Positions 47,563 through 56,961 of a stretch of 64,000 bases of DNA are shown piece by piece. This DNA is from Acinetobacter portensis. Its GTDB lineage: Bacteria > Pseudomonadota > Gammaproteobacteria > Pseudomonadales > Moraxellaceae. The notes beneath the pieces are model-generated. The model did no database searches, was not told the origin of the DNA, and saw only the letters and a program-made list of their open reading frames with translations. Position numbers and translations under genes: made by a program. Location: assembly GCF_009372215.1 (NCBI RefSeq), contig NZ_LWRV01000091.1, positions 1 through 64,000 on the forward strand, read 5' to 3'. The stretch's first letter is position 1. Each line of letters begins with the position of its first letter.

Positions 47563-48195
47563 ATGTCCGAACAAATTTTCATTCAAGGTTCTGTGGGTAA
47601 AATCGAAGTTTTTGTTGATTATCCCCAAGGTGAAGTGAAAGGATTCGCAGTTGTTTGTCACCCGCACCCATTACAAGGTGGAACGCCACACCATAAAGTT
47701 CCTGCTCTTTTAGCACAAATGTATCTTGAACGCGGTTGTGTGGTCTATCGTCCTAGTTTCCGTGATTCTGGTTTAAGTGAAGGTAATCATGATGAAGGTC
47801 ATGGTGAAACTGAAGATACATTATACGTCATTCAATATGCGCGCTTAAAACATGTAGGTAAACCATTTTATGCGGGTGGTTTTAGCTTTGGCGCGCATGT
47901 TATGGCAAAAGCTTATGCTACTTTACCTGTTGAATTACAAGCAAAACAGATGATTTTATGTGGTTTACCTACTTCAACAGTTGCAGGTGTACGCCACTAT
48001 GTAACCCCTGCAATTAAAGGTGACATCTTATTTATTCATGGTGAGGCAGATGATGTCACGTTGCTTGCAGACATGGTTGAATGGGCAAAGCCTCAACGTC
48101 ATTTAGTGACTGTGTTACCAGGTGCTAATCATTTCTTTACAGGATATTTAAAGCAATTGCGTATTGCGATGTCACGTTTTTTAGCTTTGGGCTAA
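47563..48195 (+). CDS. Alpha/beta-hydrolase
   Basis: A 210-aa alpha/beta-hydrolase of the short dienelactone-hydrolase-like type. The nucleophile elbow is GFSFGAHV (Ser near 108), the acid is in GEADDVTLLADM and the base His in PGANHFFTGYL. An early motif CHPHPLQGGTPHHK is typical of the group and marks the oxyanion-hole strand. There is no signal peptide. The natural substrate is unknown. It is divergent from yaaA with a 125-base gap. A strong terminator follows. Confidence 0.87.
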   Translation: MSEQIFIQGSVGKIEVFVDYPQGEVKGFAVVCHPHPLQGGTPHHKVPALLAQMYLERGCVVYRPSFRDSGLSEGNHDEGHGETEDTLYVIQYARLKHVGKPFYAGGFSFGAHVMAKAYATLPVELQAKQMILCGLPTSTVAGVRHYVTPAIKGDILFIHGEADDVTLLADMVEWAKPQRHLVTVLPGANHFFTGYLKQLRIAMSRFLALG

Positions 48196-48207
48196 TCAAG
48201 TTTAATT

Positions 48208-48238
48208 AAAAAAACCTCGCTTATTGCGAGGTTTTTTT
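48208..48238. terminator. Bidirectional terminator between hydrolase and PaiB-like genes
   Basis: Left arm A7 plus CCTCGC (48208-48220), loop TTATT, right arm GCGAGG plus T7 (48226-48238). Confidence 0.9.
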
Positions 48239-48244
48239 ATGGAT

Positions 48245-48856
48245 TCATTTATTCAAAATAAACCCTGCTAAATCATCTTTATTCTTTTGCTTATATGCCT
48301 CTGCGACATTCAATCGATCAATTACACCTCTGTTTTGGCTGAGTTTAAACTTACCCACTAAACTTGAGATTTCAACACGTATAGCAGCAATTTTGCTTAA
48401 TTGATCTTGAATGTAATCTTTCGGTGCATCTGACATTTTCCAAGGTTTCGGCTGATTACTTTCATGTTCCCGAGTTAACCTTGCCAAAATACCTCTTAAT
48501 GTTTTTTCATCCTCAATAACTTCTGCTATCCCTTTGACATGTATCACTACATAATTCCATGTAGGAACAGCTCGATGATGTTCTAATTTTCCAGCATACC
48601 AATTTGGCGATACATAAGCATGATCTATACTAAAAACAACCAATACATTCTGAGACTGTTTTAATTGGACATACAATGGATTTTCTTTTGCTATATGGGC
48701 AAATAATGAATGTGACTTTTCATCGTATTCAAAAGGAAGATGGTTTGCATCTAATTCACCATCTGCATATAAAACCAAACATCCTAAAGCATGTTTTTGA
48801 ATTAAATTCGTTAGAATTTCAGTCCTTGTTTCTTCAAAAACTTTCGGCAGATACAT
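48245..48856 (-). CDS. PaiB-family FMN-binding protein
   Basis: A 203-aa protein of the PaiB/FMN-binding split-barrel family. Conserved parts are MYLPKVFEET, LDANHLPFEYDE, YVSPNWYAGK and VPTWNYVVIHVKG, plus the NQPKPWKMSDAP segment. It is often named transcriptional regulator, from Bacillus PaiB, but the fold is that of an FMN- or heme-binding enzyme and no DNA-binding motif is visible. It is followed by the hydrolase terminator. A single gene. Confidence 0.87.
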   Translation of the reverse strand: MYLPKVFEETRTEILTNLIQKHALGCLVLYADGELDANHLPFEYDEKSHSLFAHIAKENPLYVQLKQSQNVLVVFSIDHAYVSPNWYAGKLEHHRAVPTWNYVVIHVKGIAEVIEDEKTLRGILARLTREHESNQPKPWKMSDAPKDYIQDQLSKIAAIRVEISSLVGKFKLSQNRGVIDRLNVAEAYKQKNKDDLAGFILNK

Positions 48857-48892
48857 TCCGTTTAGTACTCACGTTTATATTGCTTTAAAGAA

Positions 48893-49261
48893 TTACGTAT
48901 TTTTCCATTCAAATTCACTCAAAGATTCGTGATCTTTCAATGTACTTTCTACTGCTTGTGCCAATTGGTTTAATAAACTTTGTTCTGTAATACGGTCTAA
49001 CCAATCTTGATTTTCATCAGGATAAGATGAAATTTCACAAACCAAATGACCATCTTCACTACGTGATTCACAGCTCACTGAAAGCGGTAAAGCATGATCA
49101 TCTACACTTACAGCCACTTGTGCCCCACTTTGTGACAATGTCTCAAACCCATGATTCACCAATTCATGTGCAAGTAAATCGGCAACATAGGTTTGAACTT
49201 CGCTAAAATCTTTTAATTGATTTTTGATTTCACGATTAGCCACAAATTTTAGTTTACGCAT
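48893..49261 (-). CDS. Hypothetical protein
   Basis: A 122-aa soluble protein that I do not recognise. I take the ATG at 49261, with GGATA upstream; a TTG at 49273 adds four residues. A helical first half (LKDFSEVQTYVADLLAHELVNHGF, quoted in part) leads to short strands (AQVAVSVDDHALP, GHLVCEISSYPDE) and a helical tail. It is acidic overall. It runs in the same direction as the PaiB-like gene, with a 36-base gap, so the two could share a transcript. Confidence 0.65.
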   Translation of the reverse strand: MRKLKFVANREIKNQLKDFSEVQTYVADLLAHELVNHGFETLSQSGAQVAVSVDDHALPLSVSCESRSEDGHLVCEISSYPDENQDWLDRITEQSLLNQLAQAVESTLKDHESLSEFEWKNT

Positions 49262-49314
49262 CACATTATCCAAAGGCTTTATTGTTGTATGGTTTTAGCA
49301 TAAGCAATAAATGC

Positions 49315-49344
49315 AAAACAGCCAAGCATTAGCTTGGCTGTTTT
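49315..49344. terminator. Terminator after the aromatic operon
   Basis: AAAACAGCCAAGC (49315-49327), loop ATTA, GCTTGGCTGTTTT (49332-49344). It ends transcription from tyrA-aroA, 32 bases past its stop. Confidence 0.87.
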
Positions 49345-49376
49345 GTTTCAAATTGAATGTTTTTTACGATGATGTT

Positions 49377-51626
49377 TTATTCAGTGACTTGAATTGCAAG
49401 TCCTGCTTGGGTAGCAAGCTCAGTAAATGTAGGGAAACTTGTTGCAACCGTTTCTGTACCTACAATTTTAATTTCACCTGAAGTACGCAAACCTGCCATA
49501 GAGAAGCTCATCGCAATACGGTGGTCATGATGCGATTCAATTTCACCACCTGTGAAAATAGCATCCCATTCACCTGACTTACCTTTACCTTCAACGATGA
49601 TACCGTCATCGGTAGGTGTGCAATCAATACCCATAATTTTCAAGCCATCTGCCATCACTTGAATACGGTCAGATTCTTTTACGCGAAGTTCAGCAGCACC
49701 AGTCAGTACTGTTTGACCTTCTGCGCATGCAGCAGCAACAAATAATGCAGGAAATTCATCAATCGCTAAAGGCACTTGATCTTCAGGCATATGAATGCCT
49801 TTTAACGTACGAGAACCTTTAATACGAATGTCTGCAATTGGCTCACCACCTGCAATACGTTCATTTTCAACTGAAATATCTGCACCCATTTGTTTCAGAA
49901 TTTCGATGATACCTGTACGTGTTGGGTTAATGCCCACCGCTTCAAGTGTTACATCTGAACCTTCTGTAATTGCAGCGCCAACCATAAAGAATGCAGCAGA
50001 TGAAATATCTGATGGAACTTGAATTTCAGTTGCCGTTAACTTGCCACCACCTTGCAGTGAAATACGGTTGCCTTCAGTTTTGACATCGTAACCAAATGCA
50101 CGAAGCATACGTTCTGAATGGTCACGTGTTGGCTCTGGCTCTGTGACAACAGTTTCACCCTCAGCCCATAAACCTGCCAACAAAATACCTGATTTCACTT
50201 GCGCAGAAGCCATCGGTAAATCGTAGTGAATCCCTTTTAACTGCTGACCACCTGTAATTGAAACAGGCGGTGTCCCACGATCACCCGTGGTTTGTAATAA
50301 AGCACCCATCTCACGTAATGGTTTTGCAATACGCTCCATTGGGCGTTTAGTCAGTGATGCATCACCTGTCATTACAGAATCAAATTTTTGTGCAGACAAC
50401 ATCCCTGAAAGTAAACGCATAGATGTGCCTGAGTTACCCATATACAGTGCGCCTACAGGAGCTTTTAAGCCTTGCATGCCCACACCATGAATGGTCACTT
50501 CACCATTTTTAGGACCTTCGATACTCACACCCATCGCACGGAATGCTTGAAGTGTTGCAAGTGCATCTTCACCTTCAAGAAAACCTGTGACATGCGTTGT
50601 GCCTTCTGCAATAGCACCAAACATGATAGAACGATGTGACACAGATTTGTCGCCTGGCACGCTAAATTTACCTTGGAAATTTTTCTTGCCTGGTAATATT
50701 GTAAATTGCTGTGTCGTCACTTTCTTTTTCTCCATCAATGGTCTATTTGCGAGCATATGATTAAAATGCTGTCGCGCGGCCTGCGCATGCCCTAACAAGC
50801 CCATCAGTGCTTGCGAGTCTTCATCTTCAATAAGTTTACGTATAGTTGCCAATTGTTTTTCAAAGCCATCTACTGCATTTAAAATGGCTTTTTTATTGGC
50901 AAAAAATATGTCATGCCACATTTGTGGATCACTTGCCGCAATTCGAGAAAAATCACGGAATCCACCTGCGGCATAACGGAAAATATCTAGGTTATCTTCT
51001 CTATTAGCAAGCTGTTCTACTAAGTTAAATGCCATCAAATGCGGAAGATGACTGGTATGCGCAAGCACTTCATCGTGCTTTTCAACATCCATGCAAATCA
51101 CTTCTGCTTTTGAGGCTTGCCACAGCGTTACAAGTTTATCAATTGCCCAATTTGCGCTGCTTGGTAAAGGCGTTAAAATGACTTTATGGTTGGCAAATAA
51201 ATCGACTTTACCTGCATGTACACCTGTATGTTCCGAACCTGCAATAGGATGCCCCGGAACAAAACCTTCAGGCAATTCATCACCATAAACTGCTTTTGCA
51301 GCTTCAACCACATTTGCCTTGGTACTACCGACATCGGTAATAATGGTTTTTGCAGACAAATACGGCTGAATAATTTCAAGCACTTTTTGTGTTGCACGTA
51401 CAGGCAAAGCTAAAACGACTAAATCTGCACCTTGAACGGCATCAATTGGGTTGGTATAGCCCTCTTGAATTAAACCAAGGGCTTTTGCATCATCTAAGGT
51501 TTTTTGCGAACGTGTAGACGCAACAATTTGATTCGCTAATTTTTCAGCAACAATCACACGAGCAAGACTTGAGCCAATTAACCCAAGTCCAATAAACGCA
51601 ACTTTTTCAAACAGTGGCAAAGACAT
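49377..51626 (-). CDS. tyrA-aroA: Prephenate dehydrogenase fused to EPSP synthase
   Basis: A 749-aa bifunctional enzyme. Residues 1-300 are TyrA with GLGLIGSSLA (about 13-22), making hydroxyphenylpyruvate from prephenate. From about 310 begins AroA, which makes EPSP from shikimate-3-phosphate and PEP. AroA carries GDKSVSHRS, GNSGTSMRL and TKRPMERI, and all four motifs associated with class II, glyphosate-insensitive EPSP synthases: R-D-H-S-E, G-D-K-S, S-A-Q-V-K and N-P-T-R. The fusion is a known trait of Acinetobacter relatives. The gene is last in pheA-hisC-tyrA/aroA, starting three bases after hisC. Confidence 0.95.
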   Translation of the reverse strand: MSLPLFEKVAFIGLGLIGSSLARVIVAEKLANQIVASTRSQKTLDDAKALGLIQEGYTNPIDAVQGADLVVLALPVRATQKVLEIIQPYLSAKTIITDVGSTKANVVEAAKAVYGDELPEGFVPGHPIAGSEHTGVHAGKVDLFANHKVILTPLPSSANWAIDKLVTLWQASKAEVICMDVEKHDEVLAHTSHLPHLMAFNLVEQLANREDNLDIFRYAAGGFRDFSRIAASDPQMWHDIFFANKKAILNAVDGFEKQLATIRKLIEDEDSQALMGLLGHAQAARQHFNHMLANRPLMEKKKVTTQQFTILPGKKNFQGKFSVPGDKSVSHRSIMFGAIAEGTTHVTGFLEGEDALATLQAFRAMGVSIEGPKNGEVTIHGVGMQGLKAPVGALYMGNSGTSMRLLSGMLSAQKFDSVMTGDASLTKRPMERIAKPLREMGALLQTTGDRGTPPVSITGGQQLKGIHYDLPMASAQVKSGILLAGLWAEGETVVTEPEPTRDHSERMLRAFGYDVKTEGNRISLQGGGKLTATEIQVPSDISSAAFFMVGAAITEGSDVTLEAVGINPTRTGIIEILKQMGADISVENERIAGGEPIADIRIKGSRTLKGIHMPEDQVPLAIDEFPALFVAAACAEGQTVLTGAAELRVKESDRIQVMADGLKIMGIDCTPTDDGIIVEGKGKSGEWDAIFTGGEIESHHDHRIAMSFSMAGLRTSGEIKIVGTETVATSFPTFTELATQAGLAIQVTE

Positions 51627-51629
51627 ATT

Positions 51630-52721
51630 TTACGCTGTAGCCTCTAAACTGAGTACTTTCGCCAATGCTGTTAAGAATTTTGCATTTTCAGCTTCTGTAC
51701 CAATAGATACACGAAGATGATTTGCAATTCCAACAGGGCGAACAATGACACCTTGTTTTAATAAGGCATTAAACGTTTGTGCAGGATCTGCCTGAACATC
51801 AACTAAAATAAAGTTGGCACGTGATGGCACATAACTTAAACCTAAAGCTTTAAAGCCTGCTTCAAGTTGCGCCATACCTGCTTTGTTCACTACACGTGAT
51901 TTTTCAATGAAATCTTCATCTTTTAGTGCAGCAACTGCAGCAACCATTGCAAGATGATTCACGTTAAATGGCTGACGAATACGGTTTAAGAAATCTGTCA
52001 CTTCTACAGAAGCCAAAGCAAAACCAACACGAAGTGCTGCCAAACCAAAACATTTAGACATGGTACGGCTAACTATTAAGTTTGGATATTTCGCTAAGAA
52101 TTTTAAGCTATTGAAGTTTTCAGGAAAATATTCCACATAAGCTTCATCTAGCACAACAATGACATTTGCAGGAACTTTTTGCATGAATGCTTCAAATTCT
52201 GCTTCTTCAAACCAAGTTCCTGTTGGATTGTTTGGATTTGCAATAAAGATCAATTTTGTATTGGTTTTAATTGCTGCAGCCATTGCATCTAAGTCATGTG
52301 AAAAACCTTTTGCAGGCACTTCAATGGCTTCTGCATTAATGGCTTGAGTCACTAAACCATACACAGCAAATGCATGTTGGCTATACACAACAGAATCTTC
52401 TGAAGATACAAATGCACGTGCAAAAATTTCAAGTAAATCGTTTGAACCATTGCCCAAAGTAATTTGGTTATGCGCAACACCAAATTGCTTTTGAACTTGG
52501 TCTTTTAAAATAAAACCACCACCATCTGGATAACGTCCAATTTCCGACAATTCAGCAGCAACAGCTTCTTTCACTTTATCAGAACAACCTAAAGGGTTTT
52601 CATTTGACGCTAATTTGACAATATCTGTTAAACCCAACTCACGTTCAAGCTCGCTAATTGGCTTACCTGGTTGATACGGATTTAACTTTGCAATGCCTTC
52701 ATTGGCTGGAACAAACGTCAT
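51630..52721 (-). CDS. hisC: Histidinol-phosphate/aromatic aminotransferase
   Basis: A 363-aa class II aminotransferase. Landmarks are KLASNENPLG, the NPNNPTG cofactor site, the VLDEAYVEYF stretch and the Schiff-base lysine in SRTMSKCFGLAALRVGFA. The gene lies between pheA and tyrA-aroA, the place where a HisC-like enzyme serves mainly the last transamination to phenylalanine and tyrosine in related bacteria. A role in histidine synthesis is also possible. Stop and next start are three bases apart, so translation is likely coupled with tyrA-aroA. Confidence 0.92.
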   Translation of the reverse strand: MTFVPANEGIAKLNPYQPGKPISELERELGLTDIVKLASNENPLGCSDKVKEAVAAELSEIGRYPDGGGFILKDQVQKQFGVAHNQITLGNGSNDLLEIFARAFVSSEDSVVYSQHAFAVYGLVTQAINAEAIEVPAKGFSHDLDAMAAAIKTNTKLIFIANPNNPTGTWFEEAEFEAFMQKVPANVIVVLDEAYVEYFPENFNSLKFLAKYPNLIVSRTMSKCFGLAALRVGFALASVEVTDFLNRIRQPFNVNHLAMVAAVAALKDEDFIEKSRVVNKAGMAQLEAGFKALGLSYVPSRANFILVDVQADPAQTFNALLKQGVIVRPVGIANHLRVSIGTEAENAKFLTALAKVLSLEATA

Positions 52722-52791
52722 TTTACACTTCCAAATATTTCAGGTGATGGTTGTGGCTAATCTCCCCTAGACATTAACCACAGATGTAATC

Positions 52792-53901
52792 TTATAAAAC
52801 TGCAATTGGATAAGAACCTAAAACACGCACTTCTTTCACCAATGGACGAATTTCTTCAATTGCGGCTTTTACATTGTCTTGTTCAATATGACCTTCTAAG
52901 TCAATAAAGAATACATAAGCCCATTTTTCAGGGAGTGCAGGACGTGTTTCAATACTGGTTAAGCTAAGATTATGCTTCGCAAATGGTGCAAGAATTTCAA
53001 GTAAAGCACCTGCACGGTCATGAGCCGAAACCAATAATGATGTTTTATCATTACCACTTTGTGGCACTTTTTCACGACCAATCACCAAGAAACGTGTTGT
53101 ATTTTCTGGGTTATCTTCAATATTTCCATGCAAAGTTTCTAAATTATAAATATTTGCAGCAATTTCAGATGCAATTGCAGCCGAATGCCATTCGTTACGA
53201 ATACGGCGCGCAGCCTCTGCATTCGAACTTAAAGCAACACGTTCAACACCAGGGTAATGCGCATCTAACCAACCACGACATTGCGCCAAAGTTTGTTGAT
53301 GTGCATAAATTTGTTTGATGCTGTCTTTACGTGTATTTTCAGACACTAAAAATTGATGATGAATACGAAGTTCAACTTCACCAATCACATTTAAATGAGA
53401 AGATTTGAAACAATCTAAAGTATGGTTGACCACACCTTCAGATGAGTTTTCTACAGGTACTAAACCATAATGAGCGCTTCCCGCTTCTACTTCACGGAAT
53501 ACTTCATCAATTGTTGGTAATGGACGAACCACAGCATCTTGACCAAAATGTTTAAGAACCGCTGAATGCGTATAAGTTCCTACAGGTCCTAAAAATGCAA
53601 TGCTTTGCGGTGCTTCTAAAGCCAAACATGCAGACATAATTTCGCGGAATAAACGCGCCATTGTCGCATCAGATAAAGGTCCTTCATTACGCTCCATAAC
53701 ATTACGCAAAACTTGCGCTTCACGTTCAGGACGGTAAAACAAAGGTTTCTCTTCAGATGCAAATTTTGCTTTAGCAACGGCTTCAGCTAATTTTGCACGA
53801 CGATTAATGAGTTGTTGAAGCTGTTGGTCTACAGAATCAATATCCTCACGAATTTTGCCTAAATCAAGAGAAGTAGTTGTGTTTTGATCGTCGTTGATCA
53901 T
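52792..53901 (-). CDS. pheA: Chorismate mutase/prephenate dehydratase (P-protein)
   Basis: A 369-aa bifunctional enzyme turning chorismate into phenylpyruvate. I use the ATG at 53901 (AGGG upstream) rather than the TTG at 53943. Residues ~10-95 form the chorismate mutase (LGKIREDIDSVDQQL, RRAKLAEAVAKAK), ~105-285 the dehydratase (FLGPVGTYTH, the TRF motif in NTTRFLVIG), and ~295-369 the ACT domain (GALLEILAPFAKHNLSLTSIETRP, quoted in part) that binds phenylalanine for feedback inhibition. First gene of the aromatic operon, 70 bases upstream of hisC. Confidence 0.95.
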   Translation of the reverse strand: MINDDQNTTTSLDLGKIREDIDSVDQQLQQLINRRAKLAEAVAKAKFASEEKPLFYRPEREAQVLRNVMERNEGPLSDATMARLFREIMSACLALEAPQSIAFLGPVGTYTHSAVLKHFGQDAVVRPLPTIDEVFREVEAGSAHYGLVPVENSSEGVVNHTLDCFKSSHLNVIGEVELRIHHQFLVSENTRKDSIKQIYAHQQTLAQCRGWLDAHYPGVERVALSSNAEAARRIRNEWHSAAIASEIAANIYNLETLHGNIEDNPENTTRFLVIGREKVPQSGNDKTSLLVSAHDRAGALLEILAPFAKHNLSLTSIETRPALPEKWAYVFFIDLEGHIEQDNVKAAIEEIRPLVKEVRVLGSYPIAVL

Positions 53902-53943
53902 TGTTATGATGCCCTTAAAAACAAGTTTTCGACAGTATAACAA

Positions 53944-54327
53944 TAGTTAGCTTTCAATTGTTGTGCAATAAGACTTTGCTTTATTCAGCCTTAAATTTAC
54001 ACAGTTGAAGTTTTCACCAATTATTGCCTTTTTAGCTCTCAATATCATTCATTAAATCAAGCTGTTTGTATATTGAAAAGGTTTTATGAATATTAGAAGT
54101 TTAAGTGATAACTCTATCTAAATTATGACGATTTCATGTGATAAAAAATATATTCAACATATTGACTAAAACTTAGATTTAAGCCAACTTATAAAAATTA
54201 ATTTATTGAAAAATAATTATAATTTTTACATTAAAAACTTTAATCACGTATTTACTACAAAAGCATTCCCATTTTTTGCTAAAAATAGATTCAACGTGTT
54301 TAGCACTAAGCAATTCGAGGAATAATA
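53944..54327. other. Divergent intergenic region, pheA and PfpI-like gene
   Basis: 384 AT-rich bases holding both promoters. A TATACT -10-like box for pheA lies at about 53934-53939 on the minus strand, next to an AACAAT/ATTGTT inverted repeat. I see no coding frame and no leader peptide with phenylalanine codons. Confidence 0.5.
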
Positions 54328-54846
54328 ATGTCAAAAAGAATCGCTGTTTTAGTCAGCCATCAATTTGCAGATGATGAATATTCTGAGCCTGTAGAAGCAT
54401 TTAGAGCGGCACATCACACTATTACCAATATTAATACGCACGCAGGTCATGTGATTTATGGGAAAAAATACAAACATAGTATGACGATAGATAAAAGTAT
54501 TGATGATGTTTCTGCACACGATTTTGATGCATTACTGATTCCTGGTGGGCAATCACCATCACACCTTCGTTTAGATGAAAGATTTATTAATTTCGTTCGT
54601 CATTTTGCTAATTTATATAAGCCCATTTTTTGTATTTGTCATGGACCACTTTTACTTATAGATGCCAATGTCATTAAAGGTCGCAGACTCACCACACATG
54701 AACAGATTTCATCTGAGGTGATTGAGGCAGGTGCAGTTTATTTAGATCAAGCTGTCGTGAATGACAATAATTTATATATTACCTCTCGCTCACAAGCCGA
54801 CTTGAATGCATTCATTAAAGAAAGCCTAAATGTACTTCGTCTATAA
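54328..54846 (+). CDS. DJ-1/PfpI-family protein
   Basis: A 172-aa protein of the DJ-1/PfpI superfamily. The nucleophile elbow is CICHGPLLL (Cys near 110, His next to it), and the glutamate partner is probably in DDEYSEPVEAF. Blocks DALLIPGGQSP and GRRLTTHEQ are typical of the PfpI/YhbO branch, whose members act in protein or nucleotide deglycation, or as chaperones or proteases; this is debated. GAGGA precedes the ATG. A single-gene unit with a terminator directly after the stop. Confidence 0.87.
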   Translation: MSKRIAVLVSHQFADDEYSEPVEAFRAAHHTITNINTHAGHVIYGKKYKHSMTIDKSIDDVSAHDFDALLIPGGQSPSHLRLDERFINFVRHFANLYKPIFCICHGPLLLIDANVIKGRRLTTHEQISSEVIEAGAVYLDQAVVNDNNLYITSRSQADLNAFIKESLNVLRL

Positions 54847-54849
54847 AAT

Positions 54850-54871
54850 AAAAAGAGCGAAAGCTCTTTTT
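54850..54871. terminator. Terminator after PfpI-like gene
   Basis: AAAAAGAGC (54850-54858), loop GAAA, GCTCTTTTT (54863-54871). Confidence 0.87.
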
Positions 54872-54894
54872 ATTGAAATACAAAATATGAATAT

Positions 54895-55173
54895 TTAACG
54901 ACCAACCAAACTTCGCGCAACAATTTCTTTCATAATTTCATTGGTTCCACCATAAACACCCTGAATACGGGCATCTACAAAAAAACGTGAAATCGGATAT
55001 TCCGCCATATAACTATATTCAGCAAAAAATTGAAGTAAGTTATCTCCAACTTTCATTTGCATATCAGTTGCAAAACTTTTTAATACTGTTGCAGTTTCCG
55101 CATCTAATTTAGCTTGTATGATTGACCAAATACTTAACTTTAATTCCACGTATAAAAGTGATAGTGGATACAC
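54895..55173 (-). pseudogene. Acyl-CoA dehydrogenase C-terminal remnant
   Basis: A 92-codon frame whose last ~72 residues (AKLDAETATVL, MQMKVGDNLLQFF, YGGTNEIMKEIVARSL) match the C-terminal end of an acyl-CoA dehydrogenase. The first ~20 residues (YPLSLLYVELKLSIW) do not look like the family. The flavin-binding and substrate-binding domains (over 300 residues) are absent, and no other frame upstream supplies them. The GTG at 55173 is only the frame's first start codon. This is the stump of a gene deleted at about 55113. It was probably cut when the AT-rich DNA before dctA was rearranged. Confidence 0.82.
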
Positions 55174-55556
55174 AAATCATCATCAAGATCAAAGCTGAAT
55201 AATATATTTTTAATATAATAAAATCACATTCTATTCAATTTATGATAATTAATTCACATTAAAAAAATGACTATAATTTTCACTTAACAACACCTTTCAA
55301 ATAATTCCTTTTTTTTCATTAAGTTAAAAAAAATAATTGATAAAAATTAAGAATAAATAGTGAATAAAATAATTATATGAATATTACTTTGATTAAGACT
55401 TATTCAAAATACATATTACAAAAATATATTATTTTATTTTAAAATCAATAGGTTGTAATTTAAGAATATCATTTAAAAATTTAATGAATACTCAAATGAC
55501 AATAATTAAAACATCAAATCATTAAAACTTTAATAAAACGATCAAAAGGAATTCTT
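55174..55556. other. AT-rich intergenic region upstream of dctA
   Basis: 383 bases, strongly AT-rich, between the acyl-CoA dehydrogenase stump and dctA. No coding frame, repeat pair or insertion-sequence end is evident. The dctA promoter must lie at its right end. Confidence 0.6.
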
Positions 55557-56867
55557 ATGCAAATTGATGCAGAATCGAGCTTACACCCTCCTAAAAAACA
55601 AAAAATTTATCAAATGCTTTACGTACAAGTAATTGTTGCCATTTTATTGGGTATTCTACTTGGGCACTTTTATCCATCCGTTGGAGCAGACCTTAAACCT
55701 TTAGGTGATGCATTTATTAAGCTTGTCAAAATGATCATTGCACCTGTTATTTTTCTAACAGTAGTAACTGGTATTTCTGGTATGAAAGACATGGTCTCAG
55801 TCGGTCGTGTTGCTATTAAATCTCTTGTATATTTCCTTACATTTTCAACACTCGCTCTATTTATTGGCATGATAGTTGCCAATTTAGTAAAACCTGGTGC
55901 TGGCTTAAATATTGATCCCACAACACTCACAGGTAACGAAAAAGTCGCTGAATTTGCAGAAAAGGCACATAGTTACGGCATCGTCGATTTTCTCATGAAT
56001 ATCTTACCAACCACATTAGTCAGTCCGCTTGCAAGTGGCGAAATTTTACAGGTGCTCTTTGTTGCCGTAAGCTTTGGTCTTGCACTTGCAGCTACAGGTG
56101 AAAAAGGTCAACCTATTGTTGATTTTTTAAACAATCTTACAGTACCTGTGTTTAAACTTGTTGGCATGTTTATGAAATTTGCACCGATTGGTGCATTCGG
56201 TGCAATGGCATTCACCATTGGTAAATATGGTATTGGAACAATTGGAAACTTATTACTTCTTATTTCTACTTTCTATATCACATCACTTCTATTTATTGTA
56301 GTTGTTTTAGGTTTGGTTGCTAAATACAACGGCTTTTCAATTTTTGCACTTATTCGTTATATCAAAGATGAATTATGGTTAGTTCTTGGTACCTCTTCAT
56401 CAGAAGCAGCATTACCGTCTCTTATGCAAAAAATGGAAAAAGCAGGTTGTGAAAAATCGGTGGTAGGCATGGTCATTCCTACAGGTTATTCATTTAATTT
56501 AGATGGTACAAATATTTATATGACTATGGCTGCATTATTCATTGCCCAAGCATGTAACATTGATCTTTCAATTGGTGAACAAATTACATTATTACTCGTT
56601 GCAATGATTAGCTCTAAAGGTGCTGCAGGTGTAACAGGCGCAGGCTTCATTACATTAGCAGCAACATTAACTGTAATTCCAACCATTCCAGTTGCTGGTT
56701 TAGCACTTATTTTAGGTATCGACCGCTTTATGTCTGAATGTCGTGCATTAACCAACTTTATTGGCAATGCATGTGCAGCTGTTGTTGTTGCACGTTGGGA
56801 TCATGCCCTCGATAAAGAAACGTTCGATGCAACAATGAGAAATCCTGAATCTGTAAAATTAGACTAA
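55557..56867 (+). CDS. dctA: C4-dicarboxylate:cation symporter
   Basis: A 436-aa inner-membrane transporter of the glutamate/dicarboxylate (DAACS) family with about eight transmembrane helices and two re-entrant loops. The serine-rich loop [14 protein letters not shown] and the [11 protein letters not shown] motif bind substrate and cation. The start ([31 protein letters not shown]) is close to E. coli DctA, so succinate, fumarate and malate uptake is likely; glutamate/aspartate is the alternative. GGAA lies eight bases before the ATG. A single-gene unit with a good terminator. Confidence 0.88.
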   Translation: MQIDAESSLHPPKKQKIYQMLYVQVIVAILLGILLGHFYPSVGADLKPLGDAFIKLVKMIIAPVIFLTVVTGISGMKDMVSVGRVAIKSLVYFLTFSTLALFIGMIVANLVKPGAGLNIDPTTLTGNEKVAEFAEKAHSYGIVDFLMNILPTTLVSPLASGEILQVLFVAVSFGLALAATGEKGQPIVDFLNNLTVPVFKLVGMFMKFAPIGAFGAMAFTIGKYGIGTIGNLLLLISTFYITSLLFIVVVLGLVAKYNGFSIFALIRYIKDELWLVLGTSSSEAALPSLMQKMEKAGCEKSVVGMVIPTGYSFNLDGTNIYMTMAALFIAQACNIDLSIGEQITLLLVAMISSKGAAGVTGAGFITLAATLTVIPTIPVAGLALILGIDRFMSECRALTNFIGNACAAVVVARWDHALDKETFDATMRNPESVKLD

Positions 56868-56881
56868 TTTTCAGTTTTCTT

Positions 56882-56908
56882 AAAAAGGAAGCACATGCTT
56901 CCTTTTTT
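56882..56908 (+). terminator. Terminator after dctA
   Basis: AAAAAGGAAGC (56882-56892), loop ACAT, GCTTCCTTTTT (56897-56907), followed by more T. It begins 15 bases after the dctA stop. Confidence 0.88.
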
Positions 56909-56961
56909 TATTTCTAAAATATGGCATATTGAGCATGCTTTTTTGAATGATAGTGAGTGAC

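Noticed and set aside
52983-53318. A 111-aa plus-strand frame inside pheA
   Set aside because: The His/Tyr/Gln-rich translation is the complement of conserved PheA codons, with no independent support.
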